In this document: positions 1 to 8,622 of the stretch, in pieces
Numbering within the stretch: the stretch's first letter is position 1
Layout of the letters: the number at the start of each line of letters is the position of its first letter
Origin: Acidobacteriota bacterium
Lineage (GTDB): Bacteria > Acidobacteriota > Polarisedimenticolia > J045
Reading direction: 5' to 3'
DNA length: 64,000 nt
Assembly (NCBI GenBank): GCA_030949985.1
Contig: JAUZRX010000010.1
Location: 21,148 to 85,147, forward strand
Notes under the pieces: model-generated
The model's database searches: none
What the model was told of the DNA's origin: nothing
What the model saw: the letters and a program-made list of their open reading frames with translations, nothing else
Position numbers and translations under genes: made by a program

Positions 1-633
1 CTCGCTGCCGATGATCGCGCTGACATGGGCGGGACAGAGAAAACCATCGATCCGCAGTTCCGGATCGGCGATCAACGCTTCGAGGGCGGGAGGCACCAAC
101 TTGAAGGCGACAAGCAGCGAGAGGTTGCCCAGCCTCTCTTCCGCCGCCGCCGCCACCAGGGAGACCACCGGCGCGACGGTAGTCTCGAAACCGATGGCGA
201 GAAAGACGACCTCCCGTGCAGGCTCCCGGCGGGCGATTTCCAGGGCCACTTCGGGGGAGTAGCCGACCTCCACCCGCGCCCCGGCGGTGCGCGCCGCGGC
301 CAGATTCCCCGCACTGCCCGGAACCCGCATCATGTCGCCGAAGGTGACGATCACGGCCTCCCGCCGGGCCAGCTCGAGAGCCGCATCGATGTAGCCGTTG
401 TCGGTGACGCAGACCGGGCAACCCGGCCCGCTGACCAGTTCCACGTTCTCCGGCAGCAGATCCCGCAGGCCGTAGCGGCCGATGGCCATGGTGTGGGAGC
501 CGCAGACCTCCATCAACCGCACGCTCCGGCCCCTCTCCGCCAGGCGCTTACCCAGGAGGGCGATTCTCCCGCGCAGAGGCTCCGCCGCCCCGCTCCGCCG
601 AAAACCCTCGATGTAGCGCAGCTCTCTGGTCAC
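1..633 (-). CDS. hypD: [NiFe]-hydrogenase maturation protein HypD (3' end beyond the window)
   Basis: HypD is the iron-sulfur scaffold on which, with HypC, HypE and HypF, the Fe(CN)2CO group of [NiFe]-hydrogenases is assembled. The first 211 residues are visible: MEVCGSHTM near residue 42 and SGPGCPVCVTDNGYID around residues 68-83 are the conserved cysteine motifs of the family, followed by IVTFGDMMRVPG. The gene starts with GTG at 633, overlapping the hypF stop in a GTGA junction, so the two are translationally coupled. The remainder of the roughly 370-residue protein lies beyond position 1. hypC and hypE are not in the window and may follow. Confidence 0.95.
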   Translation of the reverse strand, partial: MTRELRYIEGFRRSGAAEPLRGRIALLGKRLAERGRSVRLMEVCGSHTMAIGRYGLRDLLPENVELVSGPGCPVCVTDNGYIDAALELARREAVIVTFGDMMRVPGSAGNLAAARTAGARVEVGYSPEVALEIARREPAREVVFLAIGFETTVAPVVSLVAAAAEERLGNLSLLVAFKLVPPALEALIADPELRIDGFLCPAHVSAIIGSE

Positions 634-3002
634 CGTTCCTCCGCCGGGCGGGAGGGATCGAGCCGGCCTCGACCCACCACCCACGCCTGCCCGAGGCTGA
701 TGCCGCCGTCCCCGGGGTCAGCCCGCCGCGGCCAGTACCGCTCGACACCCAGGGCTTCGAGACCCTGCTCCAGCATGCCTGCCAGCAGGCGGTTCATCAT
801 CACCCCACCGGTGAGCACCACGCCACGGGGTGCGCCCGCTTCCAGTGCGAACTCCACCTGGCGCATCACCGCCCGGGCCATGGCCCGGTGGAAGGCCATC
901 GCCCAGCCGCCGCGGCGCGCGGCTCCGGCCGGCCCCTCGAGCCAGGGCAGGAAAGCCGGCATCCAATCGATCCACAGCCGCCCCCCCTTCTCCCGCTCGA
1001 CGAAGTCTACCTGCCCGGGCAGCGGGCCCTGGTGCCCACGGGCGAGAGCCTCGAGACGCGCCGGCGCCTGGGCCTGCCAGGTGATCGACCCGGGGGCCAC
1101 GCCCAGCGCGGCGGCGTAGGCGTCGAAGACCCGGCCGGCGGCGTGGGTACGTGGCGTGTTCAGTCCCCGGGCAACCTGCACCTCGAAGACCCGCCGCTGG
1201 TCTCCCTCCAGCCCCAGACGCCGCCACCAGGCTTCGGGCACCACCGCACCGGCATCGATCCAACGCGCCAGCAACTGGCGGCCGGGATGCCGCACCGCCG
1301 CATCCCCCCCGGGCAGCGGCGCCGGGACGAAGCTCGCCCTGCGCCACCAACCGTCGGGGCCGATCTCCAGCACCTCGGCACCCCAGATCACCCCATCGCT
1401 GCCCATGCCGGTACCGTCGAAGACCACGGCCAGAGCGCGTTCGAGGCCCCATTCGGCCATCGTGGCGGCGGCGTGGGCCAGGTGATGCTGAACCGCCACC
1501 ACCTCCAGGCCCGCCTCGGCGGCCAGGCGACGGCCGCAACGGGTGGAGTGCATGTCCGGATGCAGGTCCACCGCCACCACCTCCACCTCACGCCGAAGAA
1601 AACGCGGCAACGCCTCCACGATCCGCTCGAGTCCCGCGCAGGCCTCGGGAGTCTCCAGGTCACCCACGTGGGGGGAAAGGACGATCTCGCGGTCGAAGCC
1701 GAGAGCGACGGTGTTTTTCATTTCGGCCCCCAGGGCCAGCACCGTGCGATCCAGGGGCTGCGCCAGCCCCACGGCCGCCGGGGCGAACCCCCGGGCCCGC
1801 CGCCAGAGCATCATCCCCCCCGGCGCCTCGGCCACCACCGAGTCGTCACAGCGGAGCAGGATGCGCCGATCGTGAGTCAGCCACATGTCGGCGATGCCGG
1901 CCAGGCGTTCGAGGGCCTGATCGGTGCGCGTGCAGATCGGCTCGCCCCTGCGATTGCCGCTGGTCATCACCAGCAACTCGAAGGCGGGTGTCGGGTCCCC
2001 CGGCAGGGGACGGGCCAGCAGGGCATGGAGGGGCGTGGTGGGCAGCATCACCCCCAGCTCGCCGGTGTCCGGGGCCAGCACCCCCGCGACGGCAGCGGCA
2101 ACGGTGTCGCTGCGCGGGGCGAGGAGGACGATCGGCGCCTCGGGCGAGGCGAGGGCTTCCGCGGCGCGGGCACCGAGGTGAAAATGGCGCCGGACCCCGT
2201 CCAGGCTGGAGGCCATCACCGCCAGAGGCTTGTGGGGGCGTCGCTTGCGTTCTCGCAGGCGGGCCACGGCCCCGGGACGGCAGGGATCCACCGCCAGCAG
2301 GAATCCACCCAGGCCCTTGACGGCGACGACTTTCCCCGCGACCAGGGCCGCCCGGGCCTGGCAGAGTGGATCACCGGCGAGTTCTCGACCGGCGGCGTCC
2401 AGCAGCCGGAGCCGGGGCCCGCACTCCGGACAGGCGATGCTCTCGGCGTGGAAGCGACGGCTCCGCGGATCCTCGTATTCCGCCCGGCAGGTCTCGCAGA
2501 GGGGAAAGTCCGCCAGGGTCGTACGCTCCCGGTCGTAGGGCATGGCCGCCACCACCGTGTAGCGGGGCCCGCAGTCGGTGCATGTCGTAAACGGGTAACC
2601 GTGGAAGCGGGAAGCGGGGTCGAAGACCTCCGCCAGGCAAGCCCCGCAGACCGCCAGGTCGGGGGGAATCGCGATACGATAGGTCGGTTCTTCGCGGCTT
2701 TCGCGAATTTCGAAAGCGGGAGTCGGCTCCGCGGACGGCAGGGGCAGGAAGGGCCCGGCCCTGAGTGCCTCCAGGCGCGCCCGGGGTGGCAGGCGCGCGG
2801 GCAGATTCTCGACGAAGGCCCGCACGTCCCGTTCCGGACCGACGAGTTCCAGGTGCACCGTGCCGGAGCGATTCTGCACCCAGCCACCGACCCCCGCCTC
2901 CTCGGCCAGGCGCCGGATCGTCGGACGCAGGCCCACCCCCTGCACCGCGCCCTCGAGTTCGAGGCCGACGCGGCAGCGCCGGCTGCCGGCGCCCCGCTTC
3001 AC
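630..3002 (-). CDS. hypF: carbamoyltransferase HypF
   Basis: HypF uses carbamoyl phosphate and ATP to make the cyanide precursor for the hydrogenase active site, passing it to HypE. The 790-residue length is normal. Domain order is visible: acylphosphatase-like segment (EGAVQGVGLRPTI, residues ~17-30), a double zinc finger with paired CxxC motifs (CGACLAEVF, CTDCGPRY, CETCRAEY, CPECGPRL; ~115-190), a YrdC-like domain, then a Kae1-like C-terminal half with VQHHLAHAAATM and VVFDGTGMGSDG. It starts with GTG at 3002, overlapping the stop of the upstream response-regulator gene by 4 bp. Downstream it overlaps hypD the same way. Confidence 0.97.
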   Translation of the reverse strand: MKRGAGSRRCRVGLELEGAVQGVGLRPTIRRLAEEAGVGGWVQNRSGTVHLELVGPERDVRAFVENLPARLPPRARLEALRAGPFLPLPSAEPTPAFEIRESREEPTYRIAIPPDLAVCGACLAEVFDPASRFHGYPFTTCTDCGPRYTVVAAMPYDRERTTLADFPLCETCRAEYEDPRSRRFHAESIACPECGPRLRLLDAAGRELAGDPLCQARAALVAGKVVAVKGLGGFLLAVDPCRPGAVARLRERKRRPHKPLAVMASSLDGVRRHFHLGARAAEALASPEAPIVLLAPRSDTVAAAVAGVLAPDTGELGVMLPTTPLHALLARPLPGDPTPAFELLVMTSGNRRGEPICTRTDQALERLAGIADMWLTHDRRILLRCDDSVVAEAPGGMMLWRRARGFAPAAVGLAQPLDRTVLALGAEMKNTVALGFDREIVLSPHVGDLETPEACAGLERIVEALPRFLRREVEVVAVDLHPDMHSTRCGRRLAAEAGLEVVAVQHHLAHAAATMAEWGLERALAVVFDGTGMGSDGVIWGAEVLEIGPDGWWRRASFVPAPLPGGDAAVRHPGRQLLARWIDAGAVVPEAWWRRLGLEGDQRRVFEVQVARGLNTPRTHAAGRVFDAYAAALGVAPGSITWQAQAPARLEALARGHQGPLPGQVDFVEREKGGRLWIDWMPAFLPWLEGPAGAARRGGWAMAFHRAMARAVMRQVEFALEAGAPRGVVLTGGVMMNRLLAGMLEQGLEALGVERYWPRRADPGDGGISLGQAWVVGRGRLDPSRPAEER

Positions 3003-3376
3003 CCCGCCAGCTTGATCTTCAGCGTGGTCAGCAGCACGCCCGGATCGAGAGGCTTCTGAAAGACTCCGTCGAGACCCAGGGCCACCGGATCGATGGACAG
3101 GTGCACCTGATCCCCGACTGAACTGAGCAGGTAGATCGGCGCGGTATTGCCTTCCGCCTTGAGTTCCTTGACCAGCCGGGTCCCCGCGTCGACTTCTTCC
3201 ATCATCAGGTCGACGATGACGAAATCCGGCCGTTGCTCGCGGTAGACCCGCAGGCCTTCTTCGCCGCTGTGGGCTTCGACCATCGCGTAGCCACTGGACT
3301 CGAGCACCGCCCGCATCGCGTCGAGCAGTCCCTGGTCGTCATCCACGTAGAGAATCTTTGCCTTGCGCTCCGACAT
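2999..3376 (-). CDS. stand-alone response regulator receiver protein
   Basis: A 125-residue CheY-like receiver with no output domain. Visible receiver features: acidic pair in ILYVDDDQ (~residues 9-13), phosphoacceptor Asp in FVIVDLMME (~55), and the conserved Lys in VFQKPLD (~109). I chose ATG 3376 (MSERKAKILYVDDD) because a longer reading frame adds a proline/serine-rich, non-receiver N-terminus inside the neighbouring protease gene. The gene overlaps the end of the hydrogenase protease by 38 bp and the start of hypF by 4 bp, so it belongs to the hydrogenase transcript. No histidine kinase is in the window; its partner and role are unknown. Confidence 0.9.
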   Translation of the reverse strand: MSERKAKILYVDDDQGLLDAMRAVLESSGYAMVEAHSGEEGLRVYREQRPDFVIVDLMMEEVDAGTRLVKELKAEGNTAPIYLLSSVGDQVHLSIDPVALGLDGVFQKPLDPGVLLTTLKIKLAG

Positions 3377-3854
3377 GATCCGCTCGCTTCCCTTCCTCGC
3401 ACGGAGGAAGAAAGCCGGCACGATGCCAGCCCTCGAAGAACTCCAGCGCCGCCGCGAGATTCGCTTCAGCGGCGGTGGAGAGTCTCTCGCCGAACTCGTT
3501 GAAATGGTAGCCCCGAATGCCCAGCGCCCAGGCCCGGGGGCGGGCGGCGAAGAGCTCACGACCCAGGGCCAGCAGGGCCGAGGGTTCGACGCTGTGGGAG
3601 GAAAAGCTCAGCGCCGGACGCGGTTCCAGCGTTTCGAGAAAGAAGGGCTCGGCCCCGCGTACCGCCGCATCGGCGAAGATCACCACGTCGCAATCGGACA
3701 GGGCCGCCGCATCCTCCACCGCAAGCTGGTAACAGGCATCGGTGCGCACGCCCTGCAGGTCTTTCCGGGCCAGAGCCTCGGCGAAGGCCGGCCCCAGGCC
3801 GTCATCCAGACGGCCCGGGTTGCCGTAGCCGAAAACCAGGACCCGGGGTCTCAC
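3339..3854 (-). CDS. hydrogenase maturation endopeptidase (HoxW/HycI type)
   Basis: This 171-residue peptidase family removes the C-terminal extension of the [NiFe] large subunit after nickel insertion. The N-terminal VLVFGYGNPGRLDDGLGP with the nickel-sensing Asp is diagnostic, as is FADAAVRG further on; SFSSHSVEP carries the conserved His (~residue 92). GTG start at 3854 overlaps the hoxH stop (GTGA). The product's substrate is encoded immediately upstream: HoxH has a 25-residue tail after its DPCxxCxxH motif. The C-terminal ~13 residues overlap the response-regulator gene and are probably dispensable. Confidence 0.93.
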   Translation of the reverse strand: MRPRVLVFGYGNPGRLDDGLGPAFAEALARKDLQGVRTDACYQLAVEDAAALSDCDVVIFADAAVRGAEPFFLETLEPRPALSFSSHSVEPSALLALGRELFAARPRAWALGIRGYHFNEFGERLSTAAEANLAAALEFFEGWHRAGFLPPCEEGKRADHVGAQGKDSLRG

Positions 3855-5290
3855 GGGCGTGACCTTTGCTCGATCACCGCGCCATCGGCCCCCACCAGGG
3901 TCACCACCAGGGGCATCCGGCCCATCGCGTGGGTCGCGCAGGAAAGGCAGGGATCGTAAGCGCGAATCGCCACCTCGACCCTGTTGAGCAGACCCTCGGT
4001 GATGGTGGCACCCGACAGGTAACGCCGGGCCACGCTGGTCACCGCCCGGTTCATCGGTTCGTTGTTATGGGTGGTGGAGACGATCAGGTTGGCCATGGTG
4101 ATCTGTTCGTCGGCGTTGACCCGGTAGTGGTGGATCAGCGTGCCGCGGGGCGCCTCGATGATGCCTACCGCCTCTTCCCGCCGCTCCCCCCGCAGCAGCA
4201 ACTCGTCTCCCTGCAGGTCGGCATCTTCGAGCAACTCCATCACCTTTTCGAAAGCATGGAGCAGTTCGATCATTCGGGCCCAGTGGTAGGCCATGCTCAG
4301 GGGACTGGGCCGGCCGGCGGCGAACTCGACGAAGTCCCGGCGGGCCTTCTCGGCCTCGGGGGTGTCGATACTGTCGCAAACACTCATCCGGGACAGGGGA
4401 CCGACCCGGTACCAGCCCTTTTCAGGCCCCAGGGAACGGATGAAAGGAAACTTCATGTAGGACCAGGAGCGTACTTCCTCGGCGATCTCTTCCGCGTAGC
4501 GCTGGTCTTCGAGCTGATCGAAGATCACTTGCCCTTCCGCGTCGACGGCCCGCAGGCGGCCGTCATAGAGGTCGAGCCCGCCGCCCGGACGGACGATGCT
4601 CATGTGGCTGGAAGGGAAGGCCGCAAAGTCGGCCAGTTCCTCCTGGTGCTCGAGGGTGTAGTCCCGGGCGATCTTCAGCGCGGCCAGGGACCACTCCAGC
4701 ATCGGCTCGGCCTCCTCGAGCAGCGCATCGCGCTCGGCCAGCGAGAGGTTCTTGTTCACCCCACCGGGAACCGCCCCCGTGCCGTGGATCTTCTTGCCCG
4801 CCGTGGCCCGGATCACCTCCTGGCCGAACTTGCGCATCAGCACGCCCTGCTTGGCCAGCTCGGGGAACTTGCGGGCCACGCCGATGATGTTGCGCACGGC
4901 GGGGTCGGCATCGAAGCCGAAGAGCAGGTCCGGCGAAACCAGGTGGAAGAAGTGCAAGGCGTGGGACTGGAAGATCTGCCCATAGTGCATCAGCCGGCGC
5001 ATCTTTTCGGCGGTGGGGGTCAGCTGCTCCACGCCGACGATACGGTCCATCGCCTTGGCCGCCGCCAGGTGATGACTGACCGGACAGATCCCGCACAGGC
5101 GCTGGACCAGAACCGGCACCTCCCAGAAGGGGCGGCCCTGGATGAAGCGCTCGAAGCCGCGGAACTCCACGATGTGCAACCGCGCCTGGCGCACCTGCTG
5201 CTCCTCGTCGAGGAGGATGGTCACCTTGCCGTGGCCTTCGACCCGGGTGACCGGCTCGATCACGATGCGGCGGGTAGGACTCTCGTTCAT
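3851..5290 (-). CDS. hoxH: NAD-coupled [NiFe]-hydrogenase large subunit HoxH
   Basis: Catalytic subunit of a group 3d-type bidirectional hydrogenase, oxidising or forming H2 in the cytoplasm. At 479 residues it is of normal length. Nickel ligands are intact: RLCGICPVSH (C66, C69) and DPCLSCATH (C448, C451, H454). The 25 residues after H454 match the tail removed by the maturation protease encoded next. No signal peptide, as expected for the soluble group 3 enzyme. It sits 23 bp downstream of hoxY, with ATG at 5290. Assignment to group 3d rests on the adjacent diaphorase genes hoxF and hoxU. Confidence 0.97.
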   Translation of the reverse strand: MNESPTRRIVIEPVTRVEGHGKVTILLDEEQQVRQARLHIVEFRGFERFIQGRPFWEVPVLVQRLCGICPVSHHLAAAKAMDRIVGVEQLTPTAEKMRRLMHYGQIFQSHALHFFHLVSPDLLFGFDADPAVRNIIGVARKFPELAKQGVLMRKFGQEVIRATAGKKIHGTGAVPGGVNKNLSLAERDALLEEAEPMLEWSLAALKIARDYTLEHQEELADFAAFPSSHMSIVRPGGGLDLYDGRLRAVDAEGQVIFDQLEDQRYAEEIAEEVRSWSYMKFPFIRSLGPEKGWYRVGPLSRMSVCDSIDTPEAEKARRDFVEFAAGRPSPLSMAYHWARMIELLHAFEKVMELLEDADLQGDELLLRGERREEAVGIIEAPRGTLIHHYRVNADEQITMANLIVSTTHNNEPMNRAVTSVARRYLSGATITEGLLNRVEVAIRAYDPCLSCATHAMGRMPLVVTLVGADGAVIEQRSRP

Positions 5291-5313
5291 CTCGGCATCT
5301 CCCCGTCAGGAGC

Positions 5314-5859
5314 TCAGTCGTATTTGATCAACTCGTAGGGCAGGTCCAGCGGACGACCTTCGAGCAGGGCCACCAGCGCCTGCCAGATCGCCTCCGCCGG
5401 CGGCGGGCAGCCCGGCAGGTGGTAGTCGATCTTCACCACCTCGTGAGCCGGATAGACCTTGTTCAACAGCAAGGGAATCTCCGGATCGTCGGGCAACCCG
5501 CCGGAAGGGTTGTACACCGTCGGGCCGTTCCGGTAGGCCTCGTCGAGGCACTCTTCGAGGGGCACCATGTTCCGCATCGCGGGAATGCCACCCATGATCG
5601 CGCAGTCACCGAGAGAAACGAGAACCTCGCAGTGCCGGCGAAACTCCCTCAGCACCTCGACATTCTCCTCGTTGCAGCAGCCCCCTTCCACCAGCCCCAC
5701 CTTGCAAGTGCGGGTGAAACGCTTGATGTCGTCGATGGGCGACTTGTCGAAATCCACCAATTCGATCAGGTCGAGGATCTTCGCGTCGATGTCGAGAATC
5801 GACATGTGGCAACCGAAGCATCCGGCAAGGGAGGTGGTGGCGATCGCCGGCTTGTTCAA
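5314..5859 (-). CDS. hoxY: NAD-coupled [NiFe]-hydrogenase small subunit HoxY
   Basis: Short (181-residue) small subunit carrying the proximal [4Fe-4S] cluster that relays electrons from HoxH to the diaphorase. The four ligand regions are present: LAGCFGCHMS (residues ~12-19), VEGGCCNEEN (~57-66), SLGDCAIMGG (~82-91) and LPGCPPPAEA (~148-157). It lacks the longer C-terminal domain and Tat signal of membrane uptake hydrogenases. The start is TTG at 5859, chosen because an AGGAGG-like site precedes it by about 7 nt and it overlaps the hoxU stop (TTGA). Confidence 0.96.
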   Translation of the reverse strand: MNKPAIATTSLAGCFGCHMSILDIDAKILDLIELVDFDKSPIDDIKRFTRTCKVGLVEGGCCNEENVEVLREFRRHCEVLVSLGDCAIMGGIPAMRNMVPLEECLDEAYRNGPTVYNPSGGLPDDPEIPLLLNKVYPAHEVVKIDYHLPGCPPPAEAIWQALVALLEGRPLDLPYELIKYD

Positions 5860-6566
5860 GGGGTCCCTCCTTCCTCCACATCGCTGCCGATGGGCTTGTG
5901 ATCGTAGGGGCGCCGGCCGATCGGCGTGGCGTAGGCCCTGCCCCGGACGAGGATCGCACCCACCGGGCAGGCCTCCATCGCCGCATCGGTCGTCGCCGCT
6001 TCGCTCGCACCCAGCCCCCCGGGGGCGTTGACGGCCACCCGGCGCTCGGGACCGCGGCCCACGAAACCGAAGACCGCCTTCCCGTCGACCTCGCGGGAGG
6101 CCCGCACACAGCGGCCACAGAGCACACAGCGGTTGTGGTCGATGAAGACGCCATCGTGCGTGGCGTCGACCTCCCGCCTGGGAAACAGGTAGGGATGGCG
6201 CGGGGCGGTGATACCGAAACGGTAGGCCAGGGCCTGCAACTCACAGGAACCACTCTTCTCACAGAACATGCAAAAGTGGTTGCCTTCGACGAAGAGCATC
6301 TCGATGATCTGCCGCCGAATCTCCCGCACCGCCTCGGAATCGTTGTCCACGATCATTCCCGGGGCGATGGGCTGGGTGCAGGCGGCCTGGGCCCGGGAAT
6401 TGACCAGGCAGGTGCAGACCCGGCAACCCCCGAAGGGTGTCAGGCCCTTCATGTGACACAGGCGGGGGATGTAGACGCCGTTGTCCTCCGCCGCCTCCAG
6501 GATGGTCTGCCCGGGGCGCCCGTGCACCGGTCGGCCGTCGATGAAGAACTCGATGGTCCCGCTCAT
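5856..6566 (-). CDS. hoxU: diaphorase iron-sulfur subunit HoxU
   Basis: A 236-residue NuoG-N-terminus-like ferredoxin linking HoxF (FMN/NAD site) to HoxY. An N-terminal plant-type [2Fe-2S] domain has RLCHMKG and GGCRVCTCLV (residues ~35-53). It is followed by the His/Cys-ligated cluster region HFCMFCEKSGSC (~97-108) and CVLCGRCVRAS (~146-156), with MEACPVGAI near residue 200. The ATG at 6566 overlaps the hoxF stop (ATGA). Confidence 0.95.
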   Translation of the reverse strand: MSGTIEFFIDGRPVHGRPGQTILEAAEDNGVYIPRLCHMKGLTPFGGCRVCTCLVNSRAQAACTQPIAPGMIVDNDSEAVREIRRQIIEMLFVEGNHFCMFCEKSGSCELQALAYRFGITAPRHPYLFPRREVDATHDGVFIDHNRCVLCGRCVRASREVDGKAVFGFVGRGPERRVAVNAPGGLGASEAATTDAAMEACPVGAILVRGRAYATPIGRRPYDHKPIGSDVEEGGTP

Positions 6567-8410
6567 TGGGCCTTCTCCTCGCCGGCGCGCGGGAAGTGCA
6601 CGCTGTCCCGGCCGGTCAGTCGTCGCGACGGCTCCAGGGCGCCCTGAATGTCGAAGGTGGGCAGCAGGTCGCCGTCATCTTCGTTCGTCACTTTCTGCTG
6701 ATAGAGGTCGGGGAAAGCCTCGAGTGTGCTCAGAATGGGGTTGGGGGACGTCTGCCCCAGCCCGCAGCGGCTCGCGGCCTTGACGCTGCGACCGAGCTGT
6801 TCGAGGTACGCGATGTCGGCCGGGCCGGCCAGGCCGCGACGCAGGCGGGCCAGCCGCTCGGCCAACAGCACGTTACCCACCCGGCAGGGCGTGCAGTAAC
6901 CGCAGGATTCGTCGATGAAGAAGGCGAGGAAATCCTGCACCACCTCGAGGAGATCCGTACCCGGCCCGAAGACCATGATCGACCCCCCACTGGCCAGGTC
7001 GTCGTAGCACAGGGTGCGCTCGAAGGAATCGGGGCCGATCATCTTTCCGGAAGGTCCGCCCACCTGTACGGCGATCGCCTCGTCGGCACCCGCGAGGGTC
7101 AACAACTCACGGACCTTCACACCGAAAGGAAGCTCGTAGACTCCCGGCCTCTGGCAGTCGCCACTGACGCTGAAGAGCTTGGTGCCGGTACTGCGCAAGC
7201 TGCCCTGGTCGGCGAACCAGGCGGCCCCTCGCTCGAGGATCCGGGCCACGCAGCAAAGAGTCTCCACGTTGTTCACTGTCGTCGGGCAACCGAGGTAGCC
7301 CGACTGGGCGGGAAACGGCGGGCGGTTGCGCGGATCACCGCGCTGGCCCTGCAGACTGTCGAGCAGGGCGCTCTCCTCTCCGCAGATATAGGCCCCCGCC
7401 CCGAGGCGAATCCTGATATCGAAGTCGAAGCCCGGCCTGTCGCAGATGTCGTGGCCCAACAGGCCCGCCTCCCGGCGGCGGCGCAGCACGTCCTCGAGGA
7501 AAGCCTTCAAGTAGGCGTACTCGGCCCGCAGGTAGACCAGGCCTTCGCTGGCGCCCACGGCGTAACCGGCGATGGTCATGCCTTCGAAGAGCAGATCGGG
7601 CCGCTCGGTGAGAACCACCCGGTCCTTGAAGGTTCCGGGCTCACCCTCGTCGGCGTTGCAGACGACGAATCGCCGCCGGCCGGCGGCCTGGCGGGTGAAC
7701 TCCCATTTCATGCCGGTGGGGAATCCCGCCCCTCCTCGCCCCCGCAGACGAGCGGCCTTGACCGCCCGGATCACTTCCATGGGAGAAACACTCAGCGCCT
7801 GGCGCAGGGCGGCACCGGGCTGGAGACCGTCGAAGATCACCGGCCCCTTCTGGCGCAGGTGGTTGACCACCATCGAGCGCACGAGGGGGTGAGCGTTGTT
7901 GCCGTCACCCAGGGTGCGCACCAGCTTGCGCGGATCACCGTGCGCCCTGAGTTCCCGGACGATTTCCCGGGCCCGGTCGCTGGACAGGCGGGTGAGCACC
8001 ACATCTCCCACAAGGGCCGCGGGAGCCTGGTCGCTCATACCGATGCAGGGAGTCCACTCGAGGGAAAAGGCGCCGTCGGCAGTCGTTTCACCGAAGCGAA
8101 TGCCCAGTTCCTCCTCGAAGGCCCGGCCGACCCGCTCCGCGCCGCGCAGCCGGTCGATCACATCGTTGCACAGGCGGATCACCGTCCGCCCGCGGGGCGC
8201 GGAAGAAAAGAAGGCGTAAAAGGAAATCACACCCCGCACATCCACGAACGGCACCGAAAGTCGCCGGGCGATCTCCCGGGCCGTGGCGTCATCCACGTGG
8301 CCCCGCTCGGCGTGAACCGCTCGCAGCACGTCCAGCAGGCGCCCGGAATCGTTGCCGAAGCGCTCACAAACCGTGGCGACAACCTTTGGATCCACTGAAC
8401 CCTGCCCCAT
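6563..8410 (-). CDS. hoxF: NAD-reducing hydrogenase diaphorase subunit HoxF
   Basis: The 615-residue NAD- and FMN-binding subunit of the hydrogenase diaphorase. Residues 1-~150 are a NuoE-like thioredoxin fold fused to a NuoF-like body (~190-570). The NuoF part has the glycine-rich KAARLRGRGGAGFPTG, the FMN region CNADEGEPGTFKDR, and the [4Fe-4S] ligands ESCGYCTPCRVGN plus SRCGLGQ. In the NuoE-like part only two of the four usual cluster cysteines remain (C81 and C122; D86 and S126 stand at the other two positions), so a [2Fe-2S] cluster there is unlikely. First gene of the operon; ATG at 8410 has AGGAGG 7 nt upstream. Confidence 0.96.
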   Translation of the reverse strand: MGQGSVDPKVVATVCERFGNDSGRLLDVLRAVHAERGHVDDATAREIARRLSVPFVDVRGVISFYAFFSSAPRGRTVIRLCNDVIDRLRGAERVGRAFEEELGIRFGETTADGAFSLEWTPCIGMSDQAPAALVGDVVLTRLSSDRAREIVRELRAHGDPRKLVRTLGDGNNAHPLVRSMVVNHLRQKGPVIFDGLQPGAALRQALSVSPMEVIRAVKAARLRGRGGAGFPTGMKWEFTRQAAGRRRFVVCNADEGEPGTFKDRVVLTERPDLLFEGMTIAGYAVGASEGLVYLRAEYAYLKAFLEDVLRRRREAGLLGHDICDRPGFDFDIRIRLGAGAYICGEESALLDSLQGQRGDPRNRPPFPAQSGYLGCPTTVNNVETLCCVARILERGAAWFADQGSLRSTGTKLFSVSGDCQRPGVYELPFGVKVRELLTLAGADEAIAVQVGGPSGKMIGPDSFERTLCYDDLASGGSIMVFGPGTDLLEVVQDFLAFFIDESCGYCTPCRVGNVLLAERLARLRRGLAGPADIAYLEQLGRSVKAASRCGLGQTSPNPILSTLEAFPDLYQQKVTNEDDGDLLPTFDIQGALEPSRRLTGRDSVHFPRAGEEKAQ

Positions 8411-8466
8411 CCATGCCTCCTCGCCGCCCCTCTGACGGTGGCTCCATGCGGGATCAGCCCATGGGC

Positions 8467-8495
8467 ATTATATTGTGATATTTATCACGATTCAA
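8467..8495 (-). promoter_or_regulatory. hox operon promoter, -35 TTGAAT / -10 TATAAT
   Basis: On the minus strand, TTGAAT (8495-8490) and a perfect TATAAT (8472-8467) are separated by exactly 17 nt, upstream of hoxF. Predicted transcription start near 8460 gives a leader of about 50 nt ending in the AGGAGG site of hoxF. The element lies in an A+T-rich island within otherwise very G+C-rich sequence. Confidence 0.7.
8474..8489. promoter_or_regulatory. Crp/FNR-family operator inside the hox promoter spacer
   Basis: TGTGA-N6-TCACG, with a perfect GTGAT-ATTT-ATCAC inverted repeat at 8475-8488, matches the general Crp/FNR/HcpR-type site. It fills almost the whole spacer between the -35 and -10 hexamers of the hoxF promoter. 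Spacer-located sites usually act by occlusion, so repression is the likelier outcome. No Crp/FNR-type regulator gene is in the window. Confidence 0.6.
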
Positions 8496-8622
8496 CCAAG
8501 CCCCGTATTTACAAGAACCTAGAGGCGATTTAGGCCGACGTCGCCCCTCCCGGATACCCATAGGCCCCTGGATCCTGCGGGCAACCCCCGGACGCGCCGC
8601 CCCGGCGGCCGGGGTGGGTGCG

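Noticed and set aside
888..3059. 723-codon plus-strand frame opposite hypF
   Set aside because: Antisense shadow of a gene with clear zinc-finger and Kae1-like motifs.
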